From Verrucomicrobiales bacterium (GTDB lineage: Bacteria; Verrucomicrobiota; Verrucomicrobiia; Limisphaerales; UBA1100), in NCBI GenBank assembly GCA_011523245.1, contig WTHG01000364.1, positions 1 through 8,219 of the forward strand: a stretch of DNA of 8,219 nt, given 5' to 3'. The notes under the pieces were generated by a model, which made no database searches, had not been told where the DNA came from, and saw only the letters and a program-made list of their open reading frames with translations. The position numbers and the translations under genes are program-made. Positions 1-6,555 of the stretch are shown here, in pieces; positions within the stretch are counted from its first letter, which is position 1, and every line of letters starts with the position of its first letter.

Positions 1-23
1 ACAACGCATGACCTAATGGTATC

Positions 24-61
24 CGCCTTGCCTCCAAACGCAAGCACGCCCGGCAGGCGTG
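24..61. other. Overlapping short inverted repeats upstream of the FG-GAP gene
   Basis: Two adjacent small hairpins can be drawn: CTTGC (27-31) with GCAAG (40-44), and CACGCC (45-50) with GGCGTG (56-61). A longer alternative pairs CGCCTTGCC (24-32) with GGCAGGCG (52-59), leaving one T bulged, and would exclude both. No T-run follows, so this is not a standard intrinsic terminator. It could be the end of an upstream transcription unit, part of the leader of the gene at 167, or chance pairing in GC-rich DNA. The rest of 1-166 shows no gene, no convincing promoter and no Shine-Dalgarno sequence before 167. A nine-A tract lies at 136-144. Confidence 0.25.
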
Positions 62-166
62 AGCACAAATTGTCCCGTCTACCATAGAGGCACAGAGAAC
101 TTAGATGAAAAACATTACCTTTGTCTCAGGGGTTGAAAAAAAAAGCCCTTTCACCACAATCAGCGC

Positions 167-2080
167 ATGCCGTTTTTGAGAATCTTTGTCGCATCTCTGT
201 TGTTTGGGTCCATGATACAAGCCGCCGACTTGGAGCGGATCAAGTACAATAATCCGGGCCTGAAAGTGGACCTCGGTGTGGGCCTTTGGGCGTGGCCGAT
301 GCCGGTGGATTGGGATGGGGATGGCGATCTTGACCTGGTCGTCGATTGCCCCTGCAAGCCGTACAACGGGATTTGGTTTTTTGAAAACCCGGGCGGCAGC
401 AAGACGCCGGTGTTCAAGGCGGGTAAACGCCTGCGCGGATCGTTGCGCAACATCCAGGTGAGTTGGGTGGACGGCAAACCGCGGTTTCTTGCGACGGGCA
501 AGGAGGTGTCGGCGGATCTCAATACGCTCACGCGCATTTACCCGACTGACCGCGTGGAGCGGCACCGGAAGATTCGCGCAAATCAATGGAAATACGTGGA
601 CTACGACGGCGACGGCGCACTTGATCTCATTGCCGCGGTGGGCATTTGGGATGATTACGGTTGGGACAACGCCTACAACGCCAAGGGCGAATGGACCAAT
701 GGCCCGCTGCACGGTTACGTCTATCTCATGCGCAACAAGGGCACGACCGCCAAGCCTGAGTACGCGGCGCCGGCCATGGTGCAGGCGGGAGGCAAGCCGG
801 TAGATGTGTACGGTCGGCCGTCGCCAAATTTTGAAGACTTTGACGGCGATGGCGATCTTGATCTGCTCTGCGGTGAGTTCGTGGACAGCTTCACCTATTT
901 TGAAAACACCGGTACTCGTAAGGCGCCCAAGTACGCCGCTGGCCGCAAACTGACGCATGACGGCAAGATGTTGACGATGGAGCTGGAAATGATTCTGCCC
1001 AGCGCGGTGGATTGGGATGGCGACGGCGACATTGATTTGATTGTTGGCGATGAAGACGGCCGCGTGGCGCTGGTCGAGCACACCGGCAAGGTGCGCGATG
1101 GTCTGCCGCAGTTTTTGCCGCCGGTTTATTTTCAGCAGGAAGCTGATGAAGTGAAGTTTGGCGCGTTATCCACGCCGGTTGGTTTCGATTGGGACGGCGA
1201 TGGCGATGAGGACATTATTTGCGGCAACACTGCCGGCCACATCGCCTTCATTGAAAACCTCAGCGGCCCGAAAGTTGAACGTCCCAAATGGGCCGCACCG
1301 CAGTTGCTCAAGGCAGGAGGCAAAACTCTCCGCATCATGGCCGGCCCGAATGGCTCCATCCAGGGCCCTTGTGAACGCAAGTGGGGATACACCACACAAA
1401 CGGTGGCGGACTGGGATCATGACGGCCTACCCGATCTAGTCGTCAACTCCATCCTCGGCAAGGTCGTTTGGTATCGCAATGTCGGCACTCGTAAAGCACC
1501 CAAGCTCGCCGCCGCGCAGCCGGTGGAAGTGGAATGGCCCAAGCCACAACCCGCGCTCAAGTGGGGTTGGATGCGCCCCGAAGGCAAAGGCTTGCTCACC
1601 CAATGGCGCACCACGCCGGTGGTAGTGGACTGGAACAAGGACGGCCTTAACGACCTCATTATGCTCGATCACGAAGGATACCTCACCCACTTGCCGCGTG
1701 CTCGTCGCGATGGCCGCGTGGTGCTGGATGCGCCCCAGCGGATTTTCGAAACACAAAAACCCGGTTACGTGCGGCTCAACTCCCGTACCGCCGGGGGCAG
1801 TGGCCGGCGTAAATTATGCGTTGTGGACTGGGACAGCGACGGCCGTCTCGATGTACTCGCCAATAGCCCCAACGCCGAATTATGGAAAAATGTTGGATCC
1901 CGCGAAGGTATGACTCGACTGGCAAATAAGGGAACACTATTTGAACGCAACATTTCCAGCCACACCACTAGTCCTAGCGTAGTTGATTGGAACGGTGATA
2001 ACAGGCCTGATCTATTGGTAGGGGCTGAAGACGGATTCTTATACTACGGACGGAATCCGCACACGCCGGAGGGACGTTAG
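167..2080 (+). CDS. Secreted FG-GAP/VCBS repeat protein
   Basis: This 637-residue protein has an N-terminal signal peptide: a hydrophobic stretch from about residue 4 to 18 with an IQA-A type cleavage site near 19-20. It is probably exported to the periplasm, cell surface or medium. The mature part is nine FG-GAP (VCBS) beta-propeller-like repeats. Their calcium-binding-type motifs start at residues 48, 145, 224, 282, 341, 415, 488, 554 and 607. The first five are canonical D-x-D-G-D-G-x-x-D; the last four are degenerate (for example DWNKDGLND). Most repeats continue into an aromatic-x-N-x-G-T-x-x-x-P stretch, as in FENTGTRKAP and YRNVGTRKAP. No catalytic domain is visible. Such proteins are usually structural, adhesive or ligand-binding, so a specific role cannot be given. 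The start at 167 is the only one available: an in-frame stop lies at 134 and the signal peptide begins directly. No Shine-Dalgarno is seen. The last ~200 bases are AT-richer than the rest of the gene. Confidence 0.9.
   Translation: MPFLRIFVASLLFGSMIQAADLERIKYNNPGLKVDLGVGLWAWPMPVDWDGDGDLDLVVDCPCKPYNGIWFFENPGGSKTPVFKAGKRLRGSLRNIQVSWVDGKPRFLATGKEVSADLNTLTRIYPTDRVERHRKIRANQWKYVDYDGDGALDLIAAVGIWDDYGWDNAYNAKGEWTNGPLHGYVYLMRNKGTTAKPEYAAPAMVQAGGKPVDVYGRPSPNFEDFDGDGDLDLLCGEFVDSFTYFENTGTRKAPKYAAGRKLTHDGKMLTMELEMILPSAVDWDGDGDIDLIVGDEDGRVALVEHTGKVRDGLPQFLPPVYFQQEADEVKFGALSTPVGFDWDGDGDEDIICGNTAGHIAFIENLSGPKVERPKWAAPQLLKAGGKTLRIMAGPNGSIQGPCERKWGYTTQTVADWDHDGLPDLVVNSILGKVVWYRNVGTRKAPKLAAAQPVEVEWPKPQPALKWGWMRPEGKGLLTQWRTTPVVVDWNKDGLNDLIMLDHEGYLTHLPRARRDGRVVLDAPQRIFETQKPGYVRLNSRTAGGSGRRKLCVVDWDSDGRLDVLANSPNAELWKNVGSREGMTRLANKGTLFERNISSHTTSPSVVDWNGDNRPDLLVGAEDGFLYYGRNPHTPEGR
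308..2011 (+). repeat. Nine tandem FG-GAP/VCBS calcium-motif repeats (protein level)
   Basis: This is the span from the first to the last D-x-D-x-D-G-type motif of the FG-GAP protein. Motif spacing is uneven, about 50-100 residues, as expected for propeller blades with loops of different length. Conservation is mostly at protein level. One stretch is also alike in DNA: 914-931 and 1487-1504, encoding TRKAPK in two different repeats, match at 16 of 18 bases. Confidence 0.8.
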
Positions 2081-3282
2081 GAATCTTTATCGTCCTTTTT
2101 ATCGTCGTCCGTTTCCAAATCCATACTGAAGAGCTCCTTGTAGGCATCCACACCGGCAGCATCAAGTGGTTCGCCGCAGTTATGACAGAACTGTGCTTCA
2201 AGCCGATGGCCTTCTGCCCCGCAGTTAATGCAACTCCGAGCAGTATTAATGGCGCGCTTATCCCCACCGGGAATAGGTAGTTCTGCTCCACAAACATAGC
2301 ATCGCCGTGCTCCGTAGGCATGACCTTTGGCATCACACTCAAGGCATTTAATTTCGAAAGGATCCCTCTGGGAGCCGGCTCCAGACATCTCTGTTGAAAC
2401 AATTCCGCCAATAGCCACGCCCAAAATACTGTAACCTAAAATCATTACCATGGCGGCAATGAATTGCCCTTGTGGGGTGATTGGGGAAATGTCGCCGTAC
2501 CCTACAGTGGTTAGTGTGACGATTGCCCAGTAAACCCCTTTTGGAATACTGTCAAACTGTTCATTAAATGGTCTGTAAACTTCTTTATCGTCGGAGAGCA
2601 GTTTCGCGTCGCTCTCGCCACTTAAAGTTACCATTACTTTGGTCTCACTTGCTGTCGTGACACGGGCATCTTTTGAATCAGGGTATTTACCAATCCAGAT
2701 ACGATCATCCACTTTAAGCTCTTGCCGATCCTCTACTTTCACTGGCTGTCCCTCGATGGCAAACATGAGGGAGCCAAAAATAGTAACGAGAATGAGGATT
2801 GCCGTCAGAAAAACACTAATCTTCTTAGAGTTACGCTTCAGGCCTTCAGCAATTTTGTTTAGGCCGGTAACGTAAGAGTTCATTCCTAAAATACGGAATA
2901 CTCTTAAAACTCGTACAAAACGAATCATCAACATCACTTCGGCCCCTTGAAGAACAAGGCCGAGGTAACTGGGCAGAATAGCTAATAGATCGATCACGCC
3001 CCAAAAGCTTGTGGCGTACATGCGAGGGGATTTCACACACCAAAGACGGACAAAATATTCCAGCGTGAACCCGATCGTGAAAGCCCATTCCAAGGTGTTC
3101 AACAGATCGAGCTGTTTAGGGTGAATCCCCGGAATAGTCTCGATCATCGTGGCCCCTACGCTGAGCAGGATGCAAATGATCAATAATACATCGAATTGCT
3201 TGCCCGCCGGAGTATCGGCTTCGAAGATTATTTCATGAACCCGCTTTTGCAGGTCAGTTGGCTCGTTCCCTCCTCCGGACAT
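2077..3282 (-). CDS. Voltage-gated K+-type ion channel with C-terminal double zinc ribbon
   Basis: This 401-residue inner-membrane protein has a six-transmembrane Kv-type plan: S1 about 30-48, S2 62-82, S3 93-111, S4 116-133, S5 154-177, pore helix 248-258 and S6 271-296. S4 carries arginines at every third position (R121, R124, R127, R130), the classical voltage sensor. The selectivity filter TVGYGD at 259-264 is a textbook K+ filter. The S5-to-pore loop is long (about 178-247), acidic and probably extracytoplasmic. After S6 come two zinc ribbons of identical spacing, C-x2-C-x11-C-x2-C, at C313/316/328/331 and C351/354/366/369, then a charged Asp/Lys tail. Zinc ribbons occur at the C-end of some bacterial ion transporters of this family (recalled); the loop looks atypical. 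The start at 3282 gives a normal cytoplasmic N-terminus, with a weak AGGA about 11 bases upstream. GC is about 47%, well below the neighbours. The stop codon overlaps that of the convergent FG-GAP gene. Gating stimulus and physiological role are unknown. Confidence 0.92.
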   Translation of the reverse strand: MSGGGNEPTDLQKRVHEIIFEADTPAGKQFDVLLIICILLSVGATMIETIPGIHPKQLDLLNTLEWAFTIGFTLEYFVRLWCVKSPRMYATSFWGVIDLLAILPSYLGLVLQGAEVMLMIRFVRVLRVFRILGMNSYVTGLNKIAEGLKRNSKKISVFLTAILILVTIFGSLMFAIEGQPVKVEDRQELKVDDRIWIGKYPDSKDARVTTASETKVMVTLSGESDAKLLSDDKEVYRPFNEQFDSIPKGVYWAIVTLTTVGYGDISPITPQGQFIAAMVMILGYSILGVAIGGIVSTEMSGAGSQRDPFEIKCLECDAKGHAYGARRCYVCGAELPIPGGDKRAINTARSCINCGAEGHRLEAQFCHNCGEPLDAAGVDAYKELFSMDLETDDDKKDDKDS

Positions 3283-3365
3283 ATCCGTGGGATTCCTATA
3301 ACCGAAACTGACCCAAAAAACAATGTGATTTGCTATGACTCCCGCGCAATGGCACTGTTTGGCGC
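3283..3365. promoter_or_regulatory. Divergent intergenic region, presumed promoters for channel and sulfatase
   Basis: These 83 bases separate two divergent start codons, so they should hold the channel promoter and probably the sulfatase-symporter promoter. This is inferred from layout. The only plus-strand hint is TGCTATGAC at 3331-3339, resembling an extended -10, but no -35 lies at the right distance. No operator-like palindrome was found. The region is AT-rich, like the channel gene. Confidence 0.35.
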
Positions 3366-4799
3366 ATGCGTAGCGTACTGGGTTTGCTGTGGATTTGGGG
3401 CGGAATGACCTTGTGGGCGGCCCCGCACGACCGCCCCAATGTGCTCTTCATCATGGCCGATGATTTGCGGTCTGAACTGGGTTGTATGGGGGCCAAACAC
3501 GTCATTAGCCCATACCTCGATGCGCTGGCTGCTCGCGGGAGACTCTTCACGCGGGCGTATTGCCAACAGGCGGTTTGTAATCCATCGCGCGCCTCGATGA
3601 TGACAGGACTTCGACCGGACACCTTGCGCATTTGGGATCTGCCCACACATCTGCGCGATCGTCGGCCGGAGGTTATCACCTTACCGCAGCATTTCAAAAA
3701 CCACGGTTACTTCACGCAGGGCATCGGTAAGCTCTTCCATAATTGGCGACAGGAGATTCAAGGCGATCCTCAGTCGTGGAGTGTGCCGCAAGTGTTGCAC
3801 TACGCCACCCATGGCAGTGATCAGCCAACGCTTCCCGAGGGCGACGAACTTCCGCCCAACTTCAGCCGCAACCCCAAGTGCGACCGACGTGCCGTGCCGG
3901 ACAACGCCTATTTTGATGGCCGCATTGCCGACCTCGCCATCGACGCCTTGGGGCAGCTGAAAAAGAAACAACAGCCATTTTTCCTCGGCGTAGGATTCTG
4001 GAAGCCGCATTTGCCTTTCAATGCCCCAAAGAAATACTGGGACCTCTACGACCCTGCCAAGCTGCCGTCGGTCACCAATCCGCAACACCCCACCAACGCA
4101 CCGGACATCGCCTTTCACGATGCCCGCGAAATGCTTCGATCTTTCGGCGGCAAACAACCGACACCCGCCCAATGCCGCGAACTACGCCACGGTTACTATG
4201 CCGCCATAAGTTATATGGATGCCCAAATCGGCCGCGTGCTTGCCGAACTCGACCGCCTTGGCCTTCGGGAAAATACTCTTGTCGCCTTTGCCTCCGACCA
4301 CGGCTTTCACCTCGGGGAACACGGGCTCTGGGCCAAGACCTCCTGCTTCGAATGGGATGCCGGCGTGCCTATGATCATTGCTGCGCCCAAGCAAAACCAT
4401 CCCGGCCAATCCACCGCCGCCCTGGCTGAATTGCTCGATCTCTATCCAACCCTCACCGAACTTGCCGGCTTGCCCAAGCCCAAGCATCTGGAAGGCAAAA
4501 GCCTCGTTCCAGTTCTGCACAATCCAAAGGCCACCATCAAGACCGCTGCTTACACCCAACACCCGCGCCCCGCCTATTTTAAAGGGAAACCTGAGGCAAT
4601 GGGCTACTCGTTGCGCACGGCCGACGCCCGTTACACCGAATGGCGTGATTGGAAAACCGGCCGGCTTCTGGCTCGCGAACTATACGATCACACGGACGAC
4701 CCCGGCGAAAACCACAATGTCGCCGCCAAAAATGCCAAACGCACTCACACGCTCGCCGAACAACTCCGGCGTCAATTTCCCGTACGAACTCATGAGTAG
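3366..4799 (+). CDS. Secreted sulfatase, iduronate-2-sulfatase-like
   Basis: This 477-residue type I sulfatase (alkaline phosphatase superfamily) would hydrolyse sulfate esters, probably on a sulfated sugar, outside the cytoplasm. An N-terminal signal peptide (hydrophobic residues about 4-18, cleavage near WAA) supports export. The signature CNPSR at 71-75 supplies Cys71, the residue normally converted to formylglycine. Other active-site positions are D32 and D33 (MADD), K122 and H125 (GKLFH), K213 and H215 (WKPH), D311 and H312 (SDHG) and K324 (WAK). Their order and spacing match human iduronate-2-sulfatase as I recall it, and GEHGLWAK resembles that subfamily. The substrate cannot be fixed from sequence. 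Length is normal. The start at 3366 yields the signal peptide; the next in-frame ATG (codon 14) would destroy it. No clear Shine-Dalgarno is seen. The stop lies 2 bp before the symporter start, implying one operon. No formylglycine-generating enzyme is in the window, so maturation must be encoded elsewhere. Confidence 0.93.
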   Translation: MRSVLGLLWIWGGMTLWAAPHDRPNVLFIMADDLRSELGCMGAKHVISPYLDALAARGRLFTRAYCQQAVCNPSRASMMTGLRPDTLRIWDLPTHLRDRRPEVITLPQHFKNHGYFTQGIGKLFHNWRQEIQGDPQSWSVPQVLHYATHGSDQPTLPEGDELPPNFSRNPKCDRRAVPDNAYFDGRIADLAIDALGQLKKKQQPFFLGVGFWKPHLPFNAPKKYWDLYDPAKLPSVTNPQHPTNAPDIAFHDAREMLRSFGGKQPTPAQCRELRHGYYAAISYMDAQIGRVLAELDRLGLRENTLVAFASDHGFHLGEHGLWAKTSCFEWDAGVPMIIAAPKQNHPGQSTAALAELLDLYPTLTELAGLPKPKHLEGKSLVPVLHNPKATIKTAAYTQHPRPAYFKGKPEAMGYSLRTADARYTEWRDWKTGRLLARELYDHTDDPGENHNVAAKNAKRTHTLAEQLRRQFPVRTHE

Positions 4800-4801
4800 G
4801 C

Positions 4802-6271
4802 ATGCAAACCCTCCCCGCCATTGATATTCTAGTCCTGATTTTCTACCTCGCCGCGGTGGTGGGGTTGGGATGCTGGCTGTCGCGACGGAATCGGACGACG
4901 AACGATTTCATGGCGGCCGGCGGAACGTTGCCCGGCTGGGCGGTGGGGCTCTCGATCTTTGGCACGTACCTGTCCAGCAACACCTTTATCGGCGTGCCGG
5001 GCAAGGCGTATGGCGAAAACTGGAATGGGTTTGTGTTCAGCCTCTCGTTGCCATTCGCGGCGTGGGTAGCGGTGAAATGGTTCGTTCCTTTTTACCGGCG
5101 CACCGGAGAGATCTCCGCCTATCATCATTTGGAAAAACGGTTCGGGCCCTGGGCTCGCACGTACGCCTTGGGATGTTATTTGCTCACGCAACTTGCGCGG
5201 GTTGGTACGATTCTGTTTGGCGTCTCGTTGGGCCTGAGCGCGCTCACGGGCTGGAGTGTGCCGGTGATTATTATCGCGGGGGGGATCGCGGTGACGGCTT
5301 ACACGTTGCTCGGTGGCATTGCGGCGGTGATCTGGACGGACGTGATCCAGAGTTTGGTGTTGTTGGTCGGCGCATTGGTGATTGCCGGCCTGTTGCTGGC
5401 TAATCATCCCCATGGCCCGGGCGAGGCCCTGCACATCGCCGCCAATGAAGGGAAATTCAGTCTGGGTAGTTTCGGGCTGGATTTGACTCAGTCCACTTTC
5501 TGGGTGGTGTTTCTGTATGGCGTCTTTATCAACCTAAACAACTTCGGCATCGACCAAAGCTTTGTGCAGCGCTACCACGCCGCGCGCGATGAAAAGGCGG
5601 CGGCTCGCTCGGTCTGGACTGGGGCCTTACTATATGTGCCGGTAGCCGCATTGTTTTTCCTGATCGGGTCGCTGCTGTTCAGTTACTACCACGCCAGCCC
5701 GGAATTATTGAAACCCTTGGTGGCGCAATATCCTGATGGTCACGCAGATAAGGTGCTGCCGCATTTCATCGCCACCCAGCTGCCTCCTGGAGCGGCCGGG
5801 CTGTTGATTGCGGCCATCTTTGCCGCCGCCATGAGCAGCATAGACACCAGCCTGAACAGTGCCGCTACCGTCACGCTCAAGGACTTTGTGCAGCGCCACT
5901 TGAATCGAGGCCAAACGGAATCCGACGCACTGCGCATTCTTCGGACTGCCACACTGGTGTGGGGCGTATTGGGCACTGGCGTCGCCTTGGCGATGATCGG
6001 ACAAAAAAGTTTACTCGATGCCTGGTGGAAACTCTCCGGCATCTTTGCCGGGGGCATGCTCGGCCTGTTTCTCCTTGGCCTGATCTCACGCCGGGCTAAC
6101 AACGCGGGCGCTCTAGCAGGCGTGATTGTGGGCGTGTTGGTTATTTGCTGGATGACCTTTCCCGATCAACTACCCCAAGCGTTGCGCAGTCCGTTTCACG
6201 CACACATGATCACGGTAATCGGCACGCTCACAATCTTCGGCGTTGGTGTGGCGTGCAGCCGGGCGCGATGA
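4802..6271 (+). CDS. Sodium:solute symporter (SSS family)
   Basis: This 489-residue inner-membrane transporter of the SSS family (LeuT fold) couples Na+ entry to uptake of a small solute. About 13 transmembrane segments can be placed, roughly at 6-26, 45-65, 76-96, 117-145, 152-172, 178-200, 232-252, 272-295, 326-348, 380-400, 408-428, 434-451 and 467-485. Family features include the GGIAAVIWTDVIQ stretch at 171-183 and AAMSSIDTSLNS at 342-353. The adjacent serines S345-S346 lie where family members such as vSGLT place the conserved Na2-site serines. Length is normal. The gene starts 2 bp after the sulfatase stop, so translation is probably coupled. Co-location suggests it imports the desulfated sugar or a related product. 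Members also carry amino acids, carboxylates, iodide or vitamins, so the substrate is inferred from context only. Confidence 0.92.
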   Translation: MQTLPAIDILVLIFYLAAVVGLGCWLSRRNRTTNDFMAAGGTLPGWAVGLSIFGTYLSSNTFIGVPGKAYGENWNGFVFSLSLPFAAWVAVKWFVPFYRRTGEISAYHHLEKRFGPWARTYALGCYLLTQLARVGTILFGVSLGLSALTGWSVPVIIIAGGIAVTAYTLLGGIAAVIWTDVIQSLVLLVGALVIAGLLLANHPHGPGEALHIAANEGKFSLGSFGLDLTQSTFWVVFLYGVFINLNNFGIDQSFVQRYHAARDEKAAARSVWTGALLYVPVAALFFLIGSLLFSYYHASPELLKPLVAQYPDGHADKVLPHFIATQLPPGAAGLLIAAIFAAAMSSIDTSLNSAATVTLKDFVQRHLNRGQTESDALRILRTATLVWGVLGTGVALAMIGQKSLLDAWWKLSGIFAGGMLGLFLLGLISRRANNAGALAGVIVGVLVICWMTFPDQLPQALRSPFHAHMITVIGTLTIFGVGVACSRAR

Positions 6272-6555
6272 TTGGCATTACTAACCCTCCGGGTCGGTTC
6301 ATACTTCAGGTCGCTCATGATGCAGTGTTCTTTGATTTCTTGTTGTGCGCGGACTCAGTCGTTACAGGCAGCGCAGGTATGTCTGATGCCGACGAAGTTC
6401 AGGGATCAACTCGCGTTTCTCCAATCGAAAAAAGCCCATACGGTTTCGTTGCCGAAGCGTTTTACGAAGAAGTTCCAATGTGCGATCATGTTTAAGTGAA
6501 AAGCACTGCCTTTTTCTTCTCGATTCACTCCAAAAGCGATACCCTCGGCCCTTCA
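6272..6555. other. AT-richer spacer without a convincing gene
   Basis: These 284 bases between the symporter stop and the dehydrogenase start are about 46% GC, clearly below both neighbours. Short open stretches exist in several frames. One plus-strand frame is open up to a stop at 6493-6495; another runs from 6272 to 6499; a minus-strand one runs from 6556 to 6362. None has a recognisable motif, a good ribosome binding site or a family resemblance. An inverted repeat AGTGAA (6495-6500) / TTCACT (6524-6529) sits just before the next gene with a 23-base loop, and is weak. No clear terminator follows the symporter. The region probably holds the promoter of the gene at 6556 and may include remnants of decayed sequence. 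Confidence 0.4.

Noticed and set aside
101..1081. Long minus-strand open frame of 326 codons antisense to the FG-GAP gene
   Set aside because: It mirrors the biased codons of the Asp/Gly-rich repeats and gives a low-complexity His/Arg/Ile/Val product with no domain. The sense strand has a clear family match and signal peptide.
3308..3339. Possible promoter CTGACC plus TGCTATGAC before the sulfatase
   Set aside because: The spacer between the boxes is 20 bases, both boxes match consensus at only 4 of 6 positions, and promoter rules for this lineage are uncertain.
6196..6318. Minus-strand 40-codon frame beginning MSDLKYEPTRR, faintly like the start of a REP-associated transposase
   Set aside because: The resemblance covers about ten residues, the rest runs antisense to the symporter and shows no HUH or catalytic Tyr motif. 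Too short to support.
6145..6495. Plus-strand open frame overlapping the symporter 3' end and the spacer
   Set aside because: Its first third lies inside the symporter in another frame, no ribosome binding site precedes it, and no motif is recognised. The spacer part is kept only as a possible remnant.
6495..6529. Inverted repeat AGTGAA/TTCACT with T-rich loop as a terminator
   Set aside because: The stem is only 6 bp with a 23-base loop, the T-run is inside the loop, and it lies over 220 bases after the symporter stop.
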